A DNA stretch of 64,000 nt from Saturnia japonica (taxonomy: Eukaryota; Arthropoda; Insecta; Lepidoptera; Saturniidae): the NCBI GenBank assembly GCA_033032175.1, contig CM065304.1, forward strand, positions 9,114,001-9,178,000. The letters are read 5' to 3'. The translations under genes were made by a program, and so were the position numbers. The notes beneath the pieces were generated by a model. That model did no database searches, was not told where the DNA came from, and worked only from the letters and a program-made list of their open reading frames with translations. Every line of letters begins with the position of its first letter. The stretch's first letter is position 1. Shown here piece by piece: positions 1-11,000 of the stretch.

Positions 1-2225
1 TATTTTACATCTTATTTAAATTGACACCTAAACATTCCTTACTGTATTAGCAGCTTTCTCTGCCCTTCATTAAAATGACATGCATTAGGCCAAACTTACC
101 TTTATTTACATTACTGTTCTATTGAAACTACAAACAACTTTGCACTAAATAATCCTCTCACAATATAGAGTAGGTCCTAACTGGATCTTACCTTCCATAC
201 TCCTAAGAACTTATTAGTTCAGACATAGTCAATTCCAGAAACAATATACCTTGTTATATAATGTCTGCCCAATAAATTGATATGATTAACATAATCCAGG
301 GGTGCTCAAACTTATAGTGTTGGTGATTTACTAAACAATATTTAGGCACCAAATGACAGTCTGTAACTTATTATTACGAAATATAGACATGATGCTTACA
401 AAATAGCTTTAGAATTAAGAAGATACAATTTTACATACCATAAAAGTTTCTCATTGATGCATGCAACTCCAAATCATTGGTGTAATTTACATAGAAAAGA
501 TGGCAGGAAAATAGATGAATGTGTTAAGTAGATTTCATTTCTGAAAATATTCACTCAGAGAAATAAGCAGATCCAAGCAATTAAGTTAAATACTATTTCT
601 TTCAAACGCTGATATTTTTCTGCAGGGATAGAAGACCAAAATTTGTGATCAGGTGCTGCTCTGACTTTGAGATGTATATCGAAAATTGTCTGCAATACCT
701 AAATTTCAATAAGTGGCTATGATGTAGTTTGCCGCAGCAAAACTAGACATATTTGACACTTTTCGAATTCTAGCAATTCAACTTGGAAAACTATTTAAAT
801 GTTTGAGTACTCCTAACCACTGCTATGTGGACTCAGCAACTTACTATGTTGGCTAAACATGAGGCTCTAATCAGTGTAGATACCCACTGAGTCAACTCAA
901 CCGAGTTACTCTGAGTACTCTGTGCAGTGTACCTTCACAGGTATATTGTGGCCACAACAATATCATGTTCTTTGCATACATATAGGTCTGAATATCGAGG
1001 ACTAGCTTCTTATCAATAAAAAATTCTGGCCTAGTGCGAGTCGGACCCGGGCACCCGGGGCTCCGTATTTGTACAGCCACATTCAATAAAATAAGTAGGT
1101 AACATTACTGAAGAAAGCAGGGAACAATTTTAATGAAAAGAAAGTATATTGTGGGACAAACTTAACTTTGCCGTTGAAAAACTGTTGCCTCCATACATTC
1201 GATATATGGCGCGGTCAGTTTACCAACTGCAAATAAGTTTGCAATCCCTTTTTGTGATGGTTACAAATTTACGGTTTTCGGATTTCTTCTTTTAAATATC
1301 ATGATTCCAGGTGAACAACAATTACTCTATAAGTTTTTATCCCTTTTGCGAGTTTTTAAATATTCTGCATGAATGGCCTTATCTTTTGATTAGGTTCACT
1401 TAGAAGTTTGATTTTTTCACAGCTCCAAGGGATTGTAGATCTGAGTTTTTGATATTAATTTCAACTTGATACCTCTTCGTAATCCTGAGAAAAAAGGTCT
1501 GGATAGACAGACAGATGGACAACGAAGTGATCCTATAAGGGTTCCTTTTGACGTACGGAACCCTAAAAATCAACATCCTCCTCAAATTTTATCGTTAGTG
1601 ATTTGGACTGGGCTATGAATGAGTCAGTCAAGACTAAGCCTTGTATATTATATTTAAATGTTACCATCTGATTTATATTTCAATTCCAAATATAATATTT
1701 CGTAATTACTGAAGTCCTCATTTTAGAAAATTATTTACGTATAACCGACCTACATCGGCCGGTTGCCGATTAATTATTTTTATTCCTGTTAGTTGTAATT
1801 TTACTGTATAATATTGTTTATATAATATCAAGATCTTTGAGCATTGTTTATAAAATATCAGGAACTACGCGAACAAACAATCTTTTATCTATCTATTTAT
1901 ATAAATAAAATGTTAGTGTTTTGCTATTATGCACGCATCACGCAAAAATCATAATTCTGTAGTCCACGTGAGCGGAGCCACGGGTACAGCTAGCTTTCAA
2001 TAATTACATTCATACAAAATCATATAATATACATAGTATAAAGTAAAATTGCTTCCCGCTATCTGTCCCTCTGTACGCTTAGATCTTTTATACTACGCAA
2101 CGAATTTTAATGCGATTTTCACTATAATTTAGGGATAACTTTAACCATGCCAAATCTCACAGTCTTCCGTGTACACAATACGCTTAAAAGGGGCACAAAG
2201 TTTTTGCTTCACGTATTAATAACGT
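1..2225. other. Upstream AT-rich non-coding region
   Basis: No convincing coding exon was seen on either strand. The stretch holds fragments of dispersed repeats. Around 1490-1570 is a LINE/Helitron-like tail ending in a 'gacgtacggaaccctaaaaa' motif. Around 1960-1998 is a reverse-orientation copy of the 'actagctgtgcccgtggctt' repeat that recurs at 13591 and 60022. It may be intergenic, or part of a long first intron of the baboon gene, because the signal-peptide exon of that gene must lie upstream of 7892 and was not found here. Confidence 0.5.
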
Positions 2226-2701
2226 AATAACCTTCTAGTAACTCAAAATGTTCTGAATTTGAGATCATTTTTGTCTAAGAATGTCAGAAGTCACAAGCAA
2301 CAAACTACATATTTAGATTTTTATTTGAAAATGTAATAAAATAACGACGTTTTTTTCTCGAAATTAGGAAATATTTGTTTCCTTGTTTTTGTCCAGTCTT
2401 CTTTGTAGCGCCCAGACTTATCCATAATAAAAAGTTTAATGAAGGATTAAAATAAGTTGAAGTCTCTTTTCTTGCAAAAGATTATCGAAGCCACGATGAT
2501 TTCCACAATAACCTCCTAGTAAGTTTAAACGTTTTAAATTTGAGGTAATTTTTGTTTAAGAATATCAGAAGTCACAAGTAACAAACTATGTACTTACATT
2601 TTATTTGAAAATTTAATAAAATAACGACGTTTTCTTTAGAAATTAGGAAATATTTGTTTTTTTGTTTTTGTCCAGTCTTCTTTGTAGCGCCCAGACTTAT
2701 A
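2226..2701. repeat. Two-copy tandem repeat, 281-bp period
   Basis: Two diverged copies lie in direct orientation at 2226-2420 and 2507-2701. Both start with an 'aataacc' motif, run through 'gtcacaag' and 'aaaataacgacgtttt', and end with 'gtagcgcccagacttat'. A related sequence occurs near the right edge of the window (about 63550-63660), so this is probably the tail of a dispersed transposable element that duplicated locally. Confidence 0.75.
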
Positions 2702-2727
2702 TATACAATTAATAAAATTAAGTGTTT

Positions 2728-2884
2728 GTTATTGTTAGAGCTGTAAATGAACTAAATTTTTAGGCCACCGGTAGTTACACTTCGAAACTCAGCGAGTTGA
2801 TTCTAAAACATCTTGAGAATATCGAATTATTATACAAAGTTATGGAACATTCAACAACTATCTGAAACATTCATAAGTGTTCAT
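2728..2884. repeat. Direct repeat copy 1 (possible LTR fragment)
   Basis: This 157-bp block starts at 'gttattgttagag' and ends at 'ataagtgttcat'. It is nearly identical to 5248-5404. Outside the block the two copies diverge, so one or both are truncated. It could be the start of an LTR or of another dispersed element. Confidence 0.7.
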
Positions 2885-2964
2885 TGTAATTTCAAAATAA
2901 CAGTTTTTTTACTAAATGCATATGTAAGTATATACGGCACCTATAACAAAAAGCCTGTTTTTAA

Positions 2965-3600
2965 AAATTTTGTCTGTCTGTTTGTTTCGGGTAATCTCCG
3001 AAACGGTTGAACCGATTTTGACGGGACTTTCACTGATAGATAGCTGATGTTATAAAGAGTAACTTAGGCTACTTTTATTTTAGAAAAAGAATTAGGGTTC
3101 CGCACAAATTAAAAAAAACTGGTCATGGTGAATTGATTCGGGCGCTAAAATGGTTTAAGCTGATTAAATCATAAGAGATAATACCCAAATGTTGTATATT
3201 ATGTATTGTAATAAGTTTCTCGCAAACGGCACCAACGAATTGGATGAAATTTTGTATCTAAAGTTTTACATGTCAAATTTACCTAGATAGGTGTTTTCTT
3301 TTGTAATAGGTACACCACACTAAACGACTTAAAAAAAATACGGAGGTTAGGTACTCTATTCGAATGTATATTTGTTTTTTTTTTTTGTATGGATATTCAG
3401 CCATAACTTCTTTGAACTGATTTGGATGATTCTTTTTGTTTGATAGGGGATACCTCAAGGGTGGTCCCATTTTAATTTCATTGGCATTGGACTTTCATCT
3501 TCGAAAATGCACCAGGGAACTCTTCAAAATCATAAAAATTGGTTTTCGTTTTTACTTAAAAAATTCTTGTTTTTGTGGGAACGTACCTGTGTAATGTGTT
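2965..3600. repeat. Dispersed repeat fragments
   Basis: A block at about 2965-3090 contains 'accgattttgacgggacttt'. It reappears in inverted orientation near 13850-13985. A second block, about 3410-3550, reappears inverted near 6800-6960. They look like tails of non-autonomous lepidopteran repeats. No coding capacity is visible. Confidence 0.6.
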
Positions 3601-3755
3601 AATATAAAAGCAGTGTACCATGTAATAAATAACCAGTTGGCTTTGGAATCTCGTCTTTTAATCACCCATCGTCCCGGCTGGATACACTACATTTTTAATT
3701 CTTTATAATTTTGGGGTGTTTAGCTACAATCGTACCTGACACCGGCTAATTGACA

Positions 3756-4085
3756 ATGTGGCCCAAGATGGTAACATGCTTAGCTTACTGAGAGGACTGT
3801 CTCTCAGTGACGCTTTTTTTCGATCTGACTATACTGTTAGCTATAAGGACTCTGGAGCATCAGACGGCTGTAACATCTTCACCGGGGTTGGGAGCGAGCG
3901 CTTAAGGCACTCAGTTCTCATTGCAGCTGCCGGAACACACCTATTGGTGTTTGGCAACATATTTTGAGCATGAGGGTGGTAGCTAGCCAGGCGGATATTA
4001 GAAAATGTCCTACCAGCATGCTATGGTTTCAGCGTGATGTTTTCTTCACCGAAAGCTCAGGCTTATTGCACGGATTAGAACTCAC
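3756..4085 (-). repeat. tRNA-derived SINE (family A), interrupted
   Basis: On the minus strand this matches the element at 19960-20262 and the shorter copy at 12040-12178. Shared blocks include 'gtggtagctagccagg' and 'cgaaagctcag' as read on plus. It is interrupted by a second SINE-like repeat at about 3787-3908. The internal ORF is not a gene. Confidence 0.65.
3787..3908 (-). repeat. SINE-like repeat family B nested in family A
   Basis: The shared core is 'ctgactatactgttag' followed by 'aaggactctg' and a 'cttcaccgg' block. It recurs at 20410-20510 and 46045-46140. A T-run at the left edge (plus strand) suggests a poly(A) tail on the minus strand. Sequence matching family A resumes on both sides, so B inserted into A. 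Confidence 0.6.
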
Positions 4086-4201
4086 GTCATTAAATGCGGT
4101 GTACCTAAAACCCTATCACTGAGCCAAACTTTAACAATTTTTTACAACCTTACAACTTAATTTTTTATTAAAAACTATTTTTTTTACAAGCTCATTTATC
4201 C

Positions 4202-5110
4202 ACAGAGGTGGGCAAAGTTAATCCGAAAATTAACTTCGTTAATCGTTTATTTGCTACTTAAAAAATAACTTTGATAATCGTCATAGCAGTTTTCTTATTA
4301 AAAACAGGATAAATTTATCCGTTAAAATGTAACCATCCAAAAGCTGTACTGATATAACAATGTACACATTTATTCTTTTTATACGGCTAGATTATGAACC
4401 GTGATACGTGATATATGAAAAGTACTAATTTGTATTACCTCAATAAAGTGGTGTCTTTTTTGACTTCGTTGAGACTGATTGTTCATCATCACAACTCTTG
4501 CAGATCATCCTTCGAGACGAGAAAGGTACTTGTGAGTTTCTACAAAATGCATGCAATCGATTTTAGAAAGAAAAAATCGACTAATGCAATGAAATAAGAA
4601 TAACAATCCGTTATTCATTGTGATTTTGTATTATGCGCATGTTTCTGTTCATAAACATTAGCACATTATAATTGTCATCTAACAGCGATGATCGATCAGC
4701 CAGTAAAATATATTTTACAGTAGAAATAGTACGTTCTGTTGCAGTACTGAATGGAATAGCAGTATTATATTTAATCAATAGATTTATTAAAACTGATGCA
4801 CTCAGAAAGGCAACATCGTTAAAAGATTCTTCTGATTTCGAGTTCAGGCAAAAATAATGCTTCTTCAATAATGCTCTTTTCGCAGAAGGCTTACGTTACA
4901 TACCCTTTTCGTTTGTTATTTATTATATTTGACGCGCCGAAAGTACGAGCGTAGCGCGCAAGCCTTGGCTAGTTGCAACGGATTAAAGTTAACGGAAGTT
5001 AAGAAAACCTTTAATCATATTTCAGTTTAACTTTAAAGTTAAACAAGTTTTAACTTCTTTAATTAACGATGAACGGAATAAAGAAATCAAGATTTAAAGA
5101 AGATTTTAAC
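4202..5110 (-). mobile_element. hAT-family transposon remnant
   Basis: The left end reads 'cagaggtgggcaaagttaa', which fits the usual hAT terminal start (CAGRGGTNGGC). Inside, on the minus strand, is a hAT C-terminal dimerisation segment. The subterminal regions (4205-4330 and 4980-5110) are rich in short 'taacttc'/'gttaa' repeats. I could not identify the right terminal repeat or target duplication, so the right boundary is approximate. Confidence 0.55.
4611..4868 (-). pseudogene. hAT transposase C-terminal fragment
   Basis: An 85-codon open stretch whose middle matches the C-terminal dimerisation region of hAT transposases: 'IPFSTATERTISTVKYIL', then 'DRSSLLDDN' and 'LMFMN'. In the family this region packs next to the final catalytic Glu of the RNase-H-like fold. 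The rest of the transposase (zinc finger and upstream catalytic core) is missing, so this copy cannot be autonomous. Confidence 0.6.
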
Positions 5111-5247
5111 TTTAGAATTTCATGTGTTAGTTACTAGGTTTAAATATTTGTAATACTTTTTATTCCTTTACTATATTATGATTTTTTATTATAGTTACTT
5201 TTTACATATTTTATGTTACGACACTTTTTATATGTTATATTCGCAGT

Positions 5248-5404
5248 GTTATTGTTAGAGCTGTAAATTAACTAAATTTTTAGGCCACCGGTAGTTACAC
5301 TTCGAAACTCAGCGAGTTGATTCTAAAACATCTTGAGAATATCGAATTATTATTCAAAGTTATGGAACATTCAACAACTATCTGAAACATTCATAAGTGT
5401 TCAT
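5248..5404. repeat. Direct repeat copy 2 (possible 5' part of an LTR)
   Basis: Nearly identical to 2728-2884. Downstream the sequence runs to about 6150 with a poly(A)-signal-like 'aataaat'. It then passes through 'tggtgtcgggcacgg', which could be a primer-binding site, and a GC-richer stretch. This fits an LTR of about 900 bp followed by a few hundred bases of internal region, but no gag/pol coding is visible. Confidence 0.6.
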
Positions 5405-6534
5405 GGAAATTTTGTATATCGGGAATTCTTTTCAAAACATTATTAGAAATTTAAAAAAATTAGGTTCTTGAAAGTTCCCTTTCTTTCTGGAATATTCTGC
5501 TACGTTTGTGAATAATTACCAACTATCGGTACACTTGCGCTACTCAGTGAGAACTATCTTAAAACATTTTCGGGTTACTCATAAGAAGCCATTCTCTTAT
5601 GGAATTTTCACACTGTTGGCGACTTAATTATTTATTATTATGTGTCATGTGTTAAATATTGTGTGTTTTATATATAACAATAGTTAGGTTAACATTAATA
5701 TAGAAAAACGAAATAGATTTATATAGAAAATGATAGCAACCACGCTACATTACGAATTACGTGTCATATATTATGTATTATATAGGTGCTTATGTATTAT
5801 GTGTAACGTGTATACGATTTGAATTAAGACAAAATGGATAAAATGTATAGAATAAGTTTATATGGAAAAAATGTACGACATCACATTTAATGTACGAACA
5901 ATACGCGGTAAAACCGCCCGTAATTTCTATTGTTTTTGCCCTTGTATGGAATATGTGCTTAATGTATATAATATATTAATGTTTAATGGATAGAGAATAG
6001 AATAAGAAACAATTTGATATATAACTTGTATATGTAACTTATATATTCAAATAAATATATAACCGGAAACAGGGCGACCAAAGTGAAAATAGATACAAAA
6101 AGTAGAGGCTCTCTTTAAGCTAACTCTCTAGGTTACTTAACATCGGCAAAAATGGTGTCGGGCACGGTTCGAGTCATCGGGTACACATCTACGACATAAG
6201 AACAAAGAAGATTGGTCGTCCTGCGAAAGCCTCAGCAAAATGAAGAGCTCGTGTTTCATTTGAAGACCCAGCACTGATCACCTCAAGCAGCCGTGCAATA
6301 TTGCACCCCTGGGCCCCTCACCACCACCTCGCCGTACTGGCATCCGTACAGTGTCTATGAGACGGGCATCCGGCCAAACAAAATAGCCCGTCCAAACCGG
6401 AAAGTGTCACGCCCTCCTCCCTCAAGCAGAGGGGAAGTGACGCGATCCCAACACACACCCTATTCCTAAGACAGTTTCACACTCCATTCCCATTCTCGCA
6501 CAGATACTGCTATCAAACTCTCTTATTGTCAATC

Positions 6535-6790
6535 TGCTGTGCCCCGCGGATTCACCCGCGTTAATTTTGGATCGTGTGTACCTGTTTCATACATATGATA
6601 TAACATTTCCCTACATCTTGTCAGATTGCTTGACGTTCATGGTTACTACTCCGCTCCTAAAGGTCGTAGTGTTATGTTAGATAACTTAAAACCTTCTTCA
6701 ATAATTAAGTTATAAATTATAAAAATAATTTTTCACATGTAATTGATAGTTCCGTAAATTAGTGCGTTCAAACATACAAACGACAAAATA
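6535..6790. repeat. Dispersed repeat (LINE/SINE tail), copy 1
   Basis: Starts at 'ccccgcggattcacccgcgt' and contains 'ttgcttgacgttcatg' and 'attagtgcgttcaaac'. The same order of blocks occurs at 12296-12480 and 25497-26020. These are non-coding tails of one dispersed family. Confidence 0.65.
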
Positions 6791-7891
6791 ATTTTTAACA
6801 AAAAAGAAAACCAATTTCAATGGGTTTGAGGAGTTCCCCGGTGTATCTTCGAAGCCGAAGGTCCAACGCCAACGAAATTAAAATTGGATTTTAATAATCT
6901 AAATTGTATCACAGACAAAGAAATTATGGTTGAACATTCATAAAATATATACCTATACACATTCGAATTGAGAACCTTCTCATTTTTGATGTCGGTTAAA
7001 ATAAATCTTGACCTTTTTTATTATTGGTATAGATGAGATTCCGAGGGCTACCTACCACCGTAACCATGATTAGCGGCAGTATATAATTGTAGAGGAAAGT
7101 GTGCGTTTACGAACATACGTTTTTATATACTATAAGTAAAAGTCAGAATATGGGTAAATAATAGTTTTTATATTACTTTATTGCAAAAATAGGTCTTACT
7201 TTTTAAAGCATTCTCTACCAGTCTTCCAAAGGTACACGAGAAAAAAGTGTTCATACACTTTCTAAAATATTGTTGAGGATAAACGTAAAGCAGATCCTGT
7301 TAAAGTTTAATATCTTAATCTGTCTTAAAGCAAATTGCGTGAGTTATTTTATTTTTAAATTTTTGTATCTTGTTAACGGATCAACGTTTTGGAATAAGCG
7401 AGACATGTTCTTGTAGAGAACTAAATGATCTAAAAAAACGTCAATCATGATTTTTGATACCTAGTTATACTGTTTTGAAAGTTATTTATTTATGACTATA
7501 TTGATTTTCCTTGTTCTTGTTAATATCTTTTATTTCTTTAAAAGCCATTAATAATTTCTTGTATCTGTATTGGTTCTATGAACATTTAATTTCTGCTATT
7601 TTTATTGGCTGTGTTCCCTTTAGCTTCTACTTCCGAAATAAGCCTTTCGATGTACGCACGTCTGTTGTCATCTTTTCCTCGTCTTAAATTGTTTCCAAAA
7701 CAATGAGGAATATGGTATATTCGATATATATTTTCAATTTAAATTAGATATTAAACATTTGTGGGCATGATTATTATTAGAATATTTTGATTATTTATTG
7801 AAAATTATTTCTTGAATATTAAATGAGTGTTGTCACATAAAAGAAATATTTTTAACAATAAATTTAATAAAGTACATTCTGTTTACTTTAG

Positions 7892-8003
7892 GTTTGAAAT
7901 GTTACTGCAATAGTGATATATGCCCCAATGCAACATGTGTGACCGATGGCTATTGTTTTGCTTCCACCAGCTTTGTGAAGGGCAAGCAGAAATTTACATA
8001 CCA
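7892..8003 (+). CDS. babo: babo constant ectodomain exon (first half of ligand-binding domain)
   Basis: Acceptor 'gtttactttag' and donor 'ca|gtaagt'. It encodes the first cysteine block of the receptor ectodomain, with '[13 protein letters not shown]' and 'DGYCFAS'. It begins with two bases completing a Gly codon and leaves two bases (ca), which pair with the first base of any of the three alternative exons that follow. N-A-T is a potential N-glycosylation site. Confidence 0.9.
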
Positions 8004-11000
8004 GTAAGTGTTTATTGCTACTGTCGTGATACATTGCTTTTCTTAAATAAACATTAAAAATAAACTAGTTTTTTGAATTGACACGGTAATGTTAATATAG
8101 TAGACATATAAATTAAAACATTTCTATAATGCGCATGGGTACACACGTTTCATTACTTTTTGTTGTAAAACACTGATACAATTGGCAAATCAATTCAACA
8201 CAAATCGATACAAGTAAAATGATAAGTGAGTAATGTCATGTCATTGTTCATGGGTACAATATTATCTAATTGCAATGGAATGATTGACCTGTCTGTAGCG
8301 AGATGGCTTTAAGCTGTATGAGCTTGAAAACGGCCCTTCCGCCTGAAAACCCAATACGTTGCAATAAATCTACAATTTATTGCTGTAAAACTGATTACTG
8401 CAATTCCGATGTGATAAGTCAAGAAAAATTATCCAAAGCGCTTCACGACTCAGCCATGGGTAAGCTGTTCTGCGCACTTGTGGCCGTGTGACACCAACCT
8501 GACCATGCCAATTTTGAGTTTGTTTGATGTACTATTAGATTCATATAATTGCATTGCCACTTCCTATGAGTTTTGTGTTGATATGCCAATATTTTAACAA
8601 TATCGCTTTTGAGTTAGTGATTTGAATATTATGTAATTAAGAGGAAAGAACTAAACGTCGGAGTTCGCGGCCGACGTATAATTAGTATGTTTTGAATGAT
8701 GTGCCGTACTCTTAACAAAATCTATTTTCCAAGTGTGCGTTGGTTTTGCTTTAATCTACTAAACATAATGTATGGTGGTTCCACTTGCGACGCAGCTGTA
8801 TCGAGCTCAAATCACTGATACCCATCGAGCATCCCTTCAGTTGTTCCACGACGAAAAGTAAAAATGAATCGGTGTTGATAAAATGTTGTAACGCACCTGA
8901 CATGTGCAATCAAGAGCTGCCACTGGATCTGAAACTGAAGCCAGGTAGGAGCGACGTGGAGGTAGTGACCTCGATGTACCCGCTAACTACTGCACACTGC
9001 TTCCGCCACCTTGCAGCTAGACGCTCGCGCCCGACGCCTGGCGGCTACGTCTTCGGTACAGGCTTGGTGTTCGGTGCGAGACTGCATGGCTATTTGAAAT
9101 TACCTTTTCGTTTTGTTCTAATATGACTAAGTTTTCTTTTCGTAGACCGGCATTGATCACCGTTAGGGCGACCGGGTCTCAATTATATCTAATGTAATGA
9201 TTTGTGGACGTAGGTGTTGGGACCAACATAATATATTCCCTCCTGGGGACAGGCCCGTGTGGTGCCGCGACAACGAAAGGCCCGATATGTCGTGCTGCGC
9301 CACGGACTACTGTAACCGCGACATCTTCGCAGGTACGGTATGAGTTCGGAATGTGTTATCAGGGTGCGCTGTCTGGTAGCTTACCTTGTGATGTCTATAA
9401 ATTCATATTGTAAAGTCCAACAATGCCGAAAGTGATGTTCATGGTATTTTAACAAGAAATTGCTATATATTTAGAAAATCAAATTATATCGTATGATTAT
9501 TTTGCATGAGGATGTCTCATCATGGATAATTTATATAATTGACTCCTCCTGGATCGTTTTATATATTGAGTTACAATAATTCACATAATATCTTCCCCGG
9601 GACGCACGCCAATCGTCTTTCACGAATCAGAAACACATAATTCTAATTTTACATCTCTTATTCAAAATAATTTTTATATAATACAAACCTGAGATGGGAT
9701 CATCATTTCGCACTTTAGTGTATGCTGAATGCAGTGAATAAAGATTATTATCATGAAGATATCGGGTTCGATTGCATTTGTAGAGAGGGCATGATGGGAA
9801 GTCGACGGCATTGCGCAACAATTTGAATATCCCTGCCTTCATACAATCTTAGGAAGACATTCTTACAAAGCAGAGAAAGTTATTTGCGTAAGTGATCATA
9901 AGCCGGTTTTATTCACTTACTTTTTCGCATGTCGTTTCTTAAAATAACTAATCGCATGGTTTTTCAATAACATTTTTTGCCAGTTGAATCTTCTGTTAGT
10001 AAACCGATAAATTGTATGGTATTTTATAATATACTAACAATAACAATTGGGGCCATGGGTAATTTATTTATCACTATCATTATTTATTGTTATTTAATTT
10101 AATCATTTTTATTATTTATGTTATAATATGGACGAAAATAAATAATTTTTATTAAACATATTTGTATCGAGGAATATGTGGCGACGTACCTGCACTTGAC
10201 GATGATGGGCTCACGCTGATGTCGTTGAAGCGCGTTCCACCGCCTGATGAGGTGTCGGATCCGACTAGGAACCTCGATACGGGAAATTGTCCATAGGGTT
10301 TTTTATTGTCACAATCGTAAACTGTCCACAGGAGATTTTCACCACACTGGTCGTTTAGAGGACTGTAATTTTATTATAAGTGGGTCGGAGCTCGTCAAGC
10401 CGCCGGACATGAATCTAATGTTACTTTTTTAGTATGTTTTTAATTGTTCTTTTTCAACGGTCTTCCACCAATCGAGGAGCGGCGCGGTGAAGTGGACGCG
10501 TGCGCGGGAGCCAATCACAGCCCGGCAAGGCCGCCAACCACATATTAAACTCGAATTGACAACAAGAACAAAATGTTTCAGTGTTGTCACAATGTACACT
10601 AACTAATAATTTTCCTTACGGTGGCTACGTAACAATATCTTATTTTTAAACTATCATTGTCTTTATTTATCAGATTAACCATAGAAAATTAAGTGTGTTT
10701 TACGCCATGTGTTGTGTTGTGTTGCGCTTGGTGCATGTTTTTTTTTTACCATCAAAATTACTGTAGTTCTAAGTGTATATAAATAAGTATATATACTGAT
10801 TAGCATTTAATAAATAAAATTAAATACACAAGATTTTGCTCATACAACAACTTTTAAAGAAATCATGATATTTATTATACATTGTTTAAAAAATTATATG
10901 TACTAGATCAAAGAATCATACCTTTAATAAAATAATTAAAAATAATCCCGATGAGACCGATTATTTATCAATACAGATTTATTTAAGCGTAGTTAAACCT

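Noticed and set aside
8303..8491. Free-standing small cysteine-rich protein starting at the ATG at 8303
   Set aside because: The stretch is bounded by exact splice sites and matches the receptor ectodomain pattern; the ATG is an internal Met.
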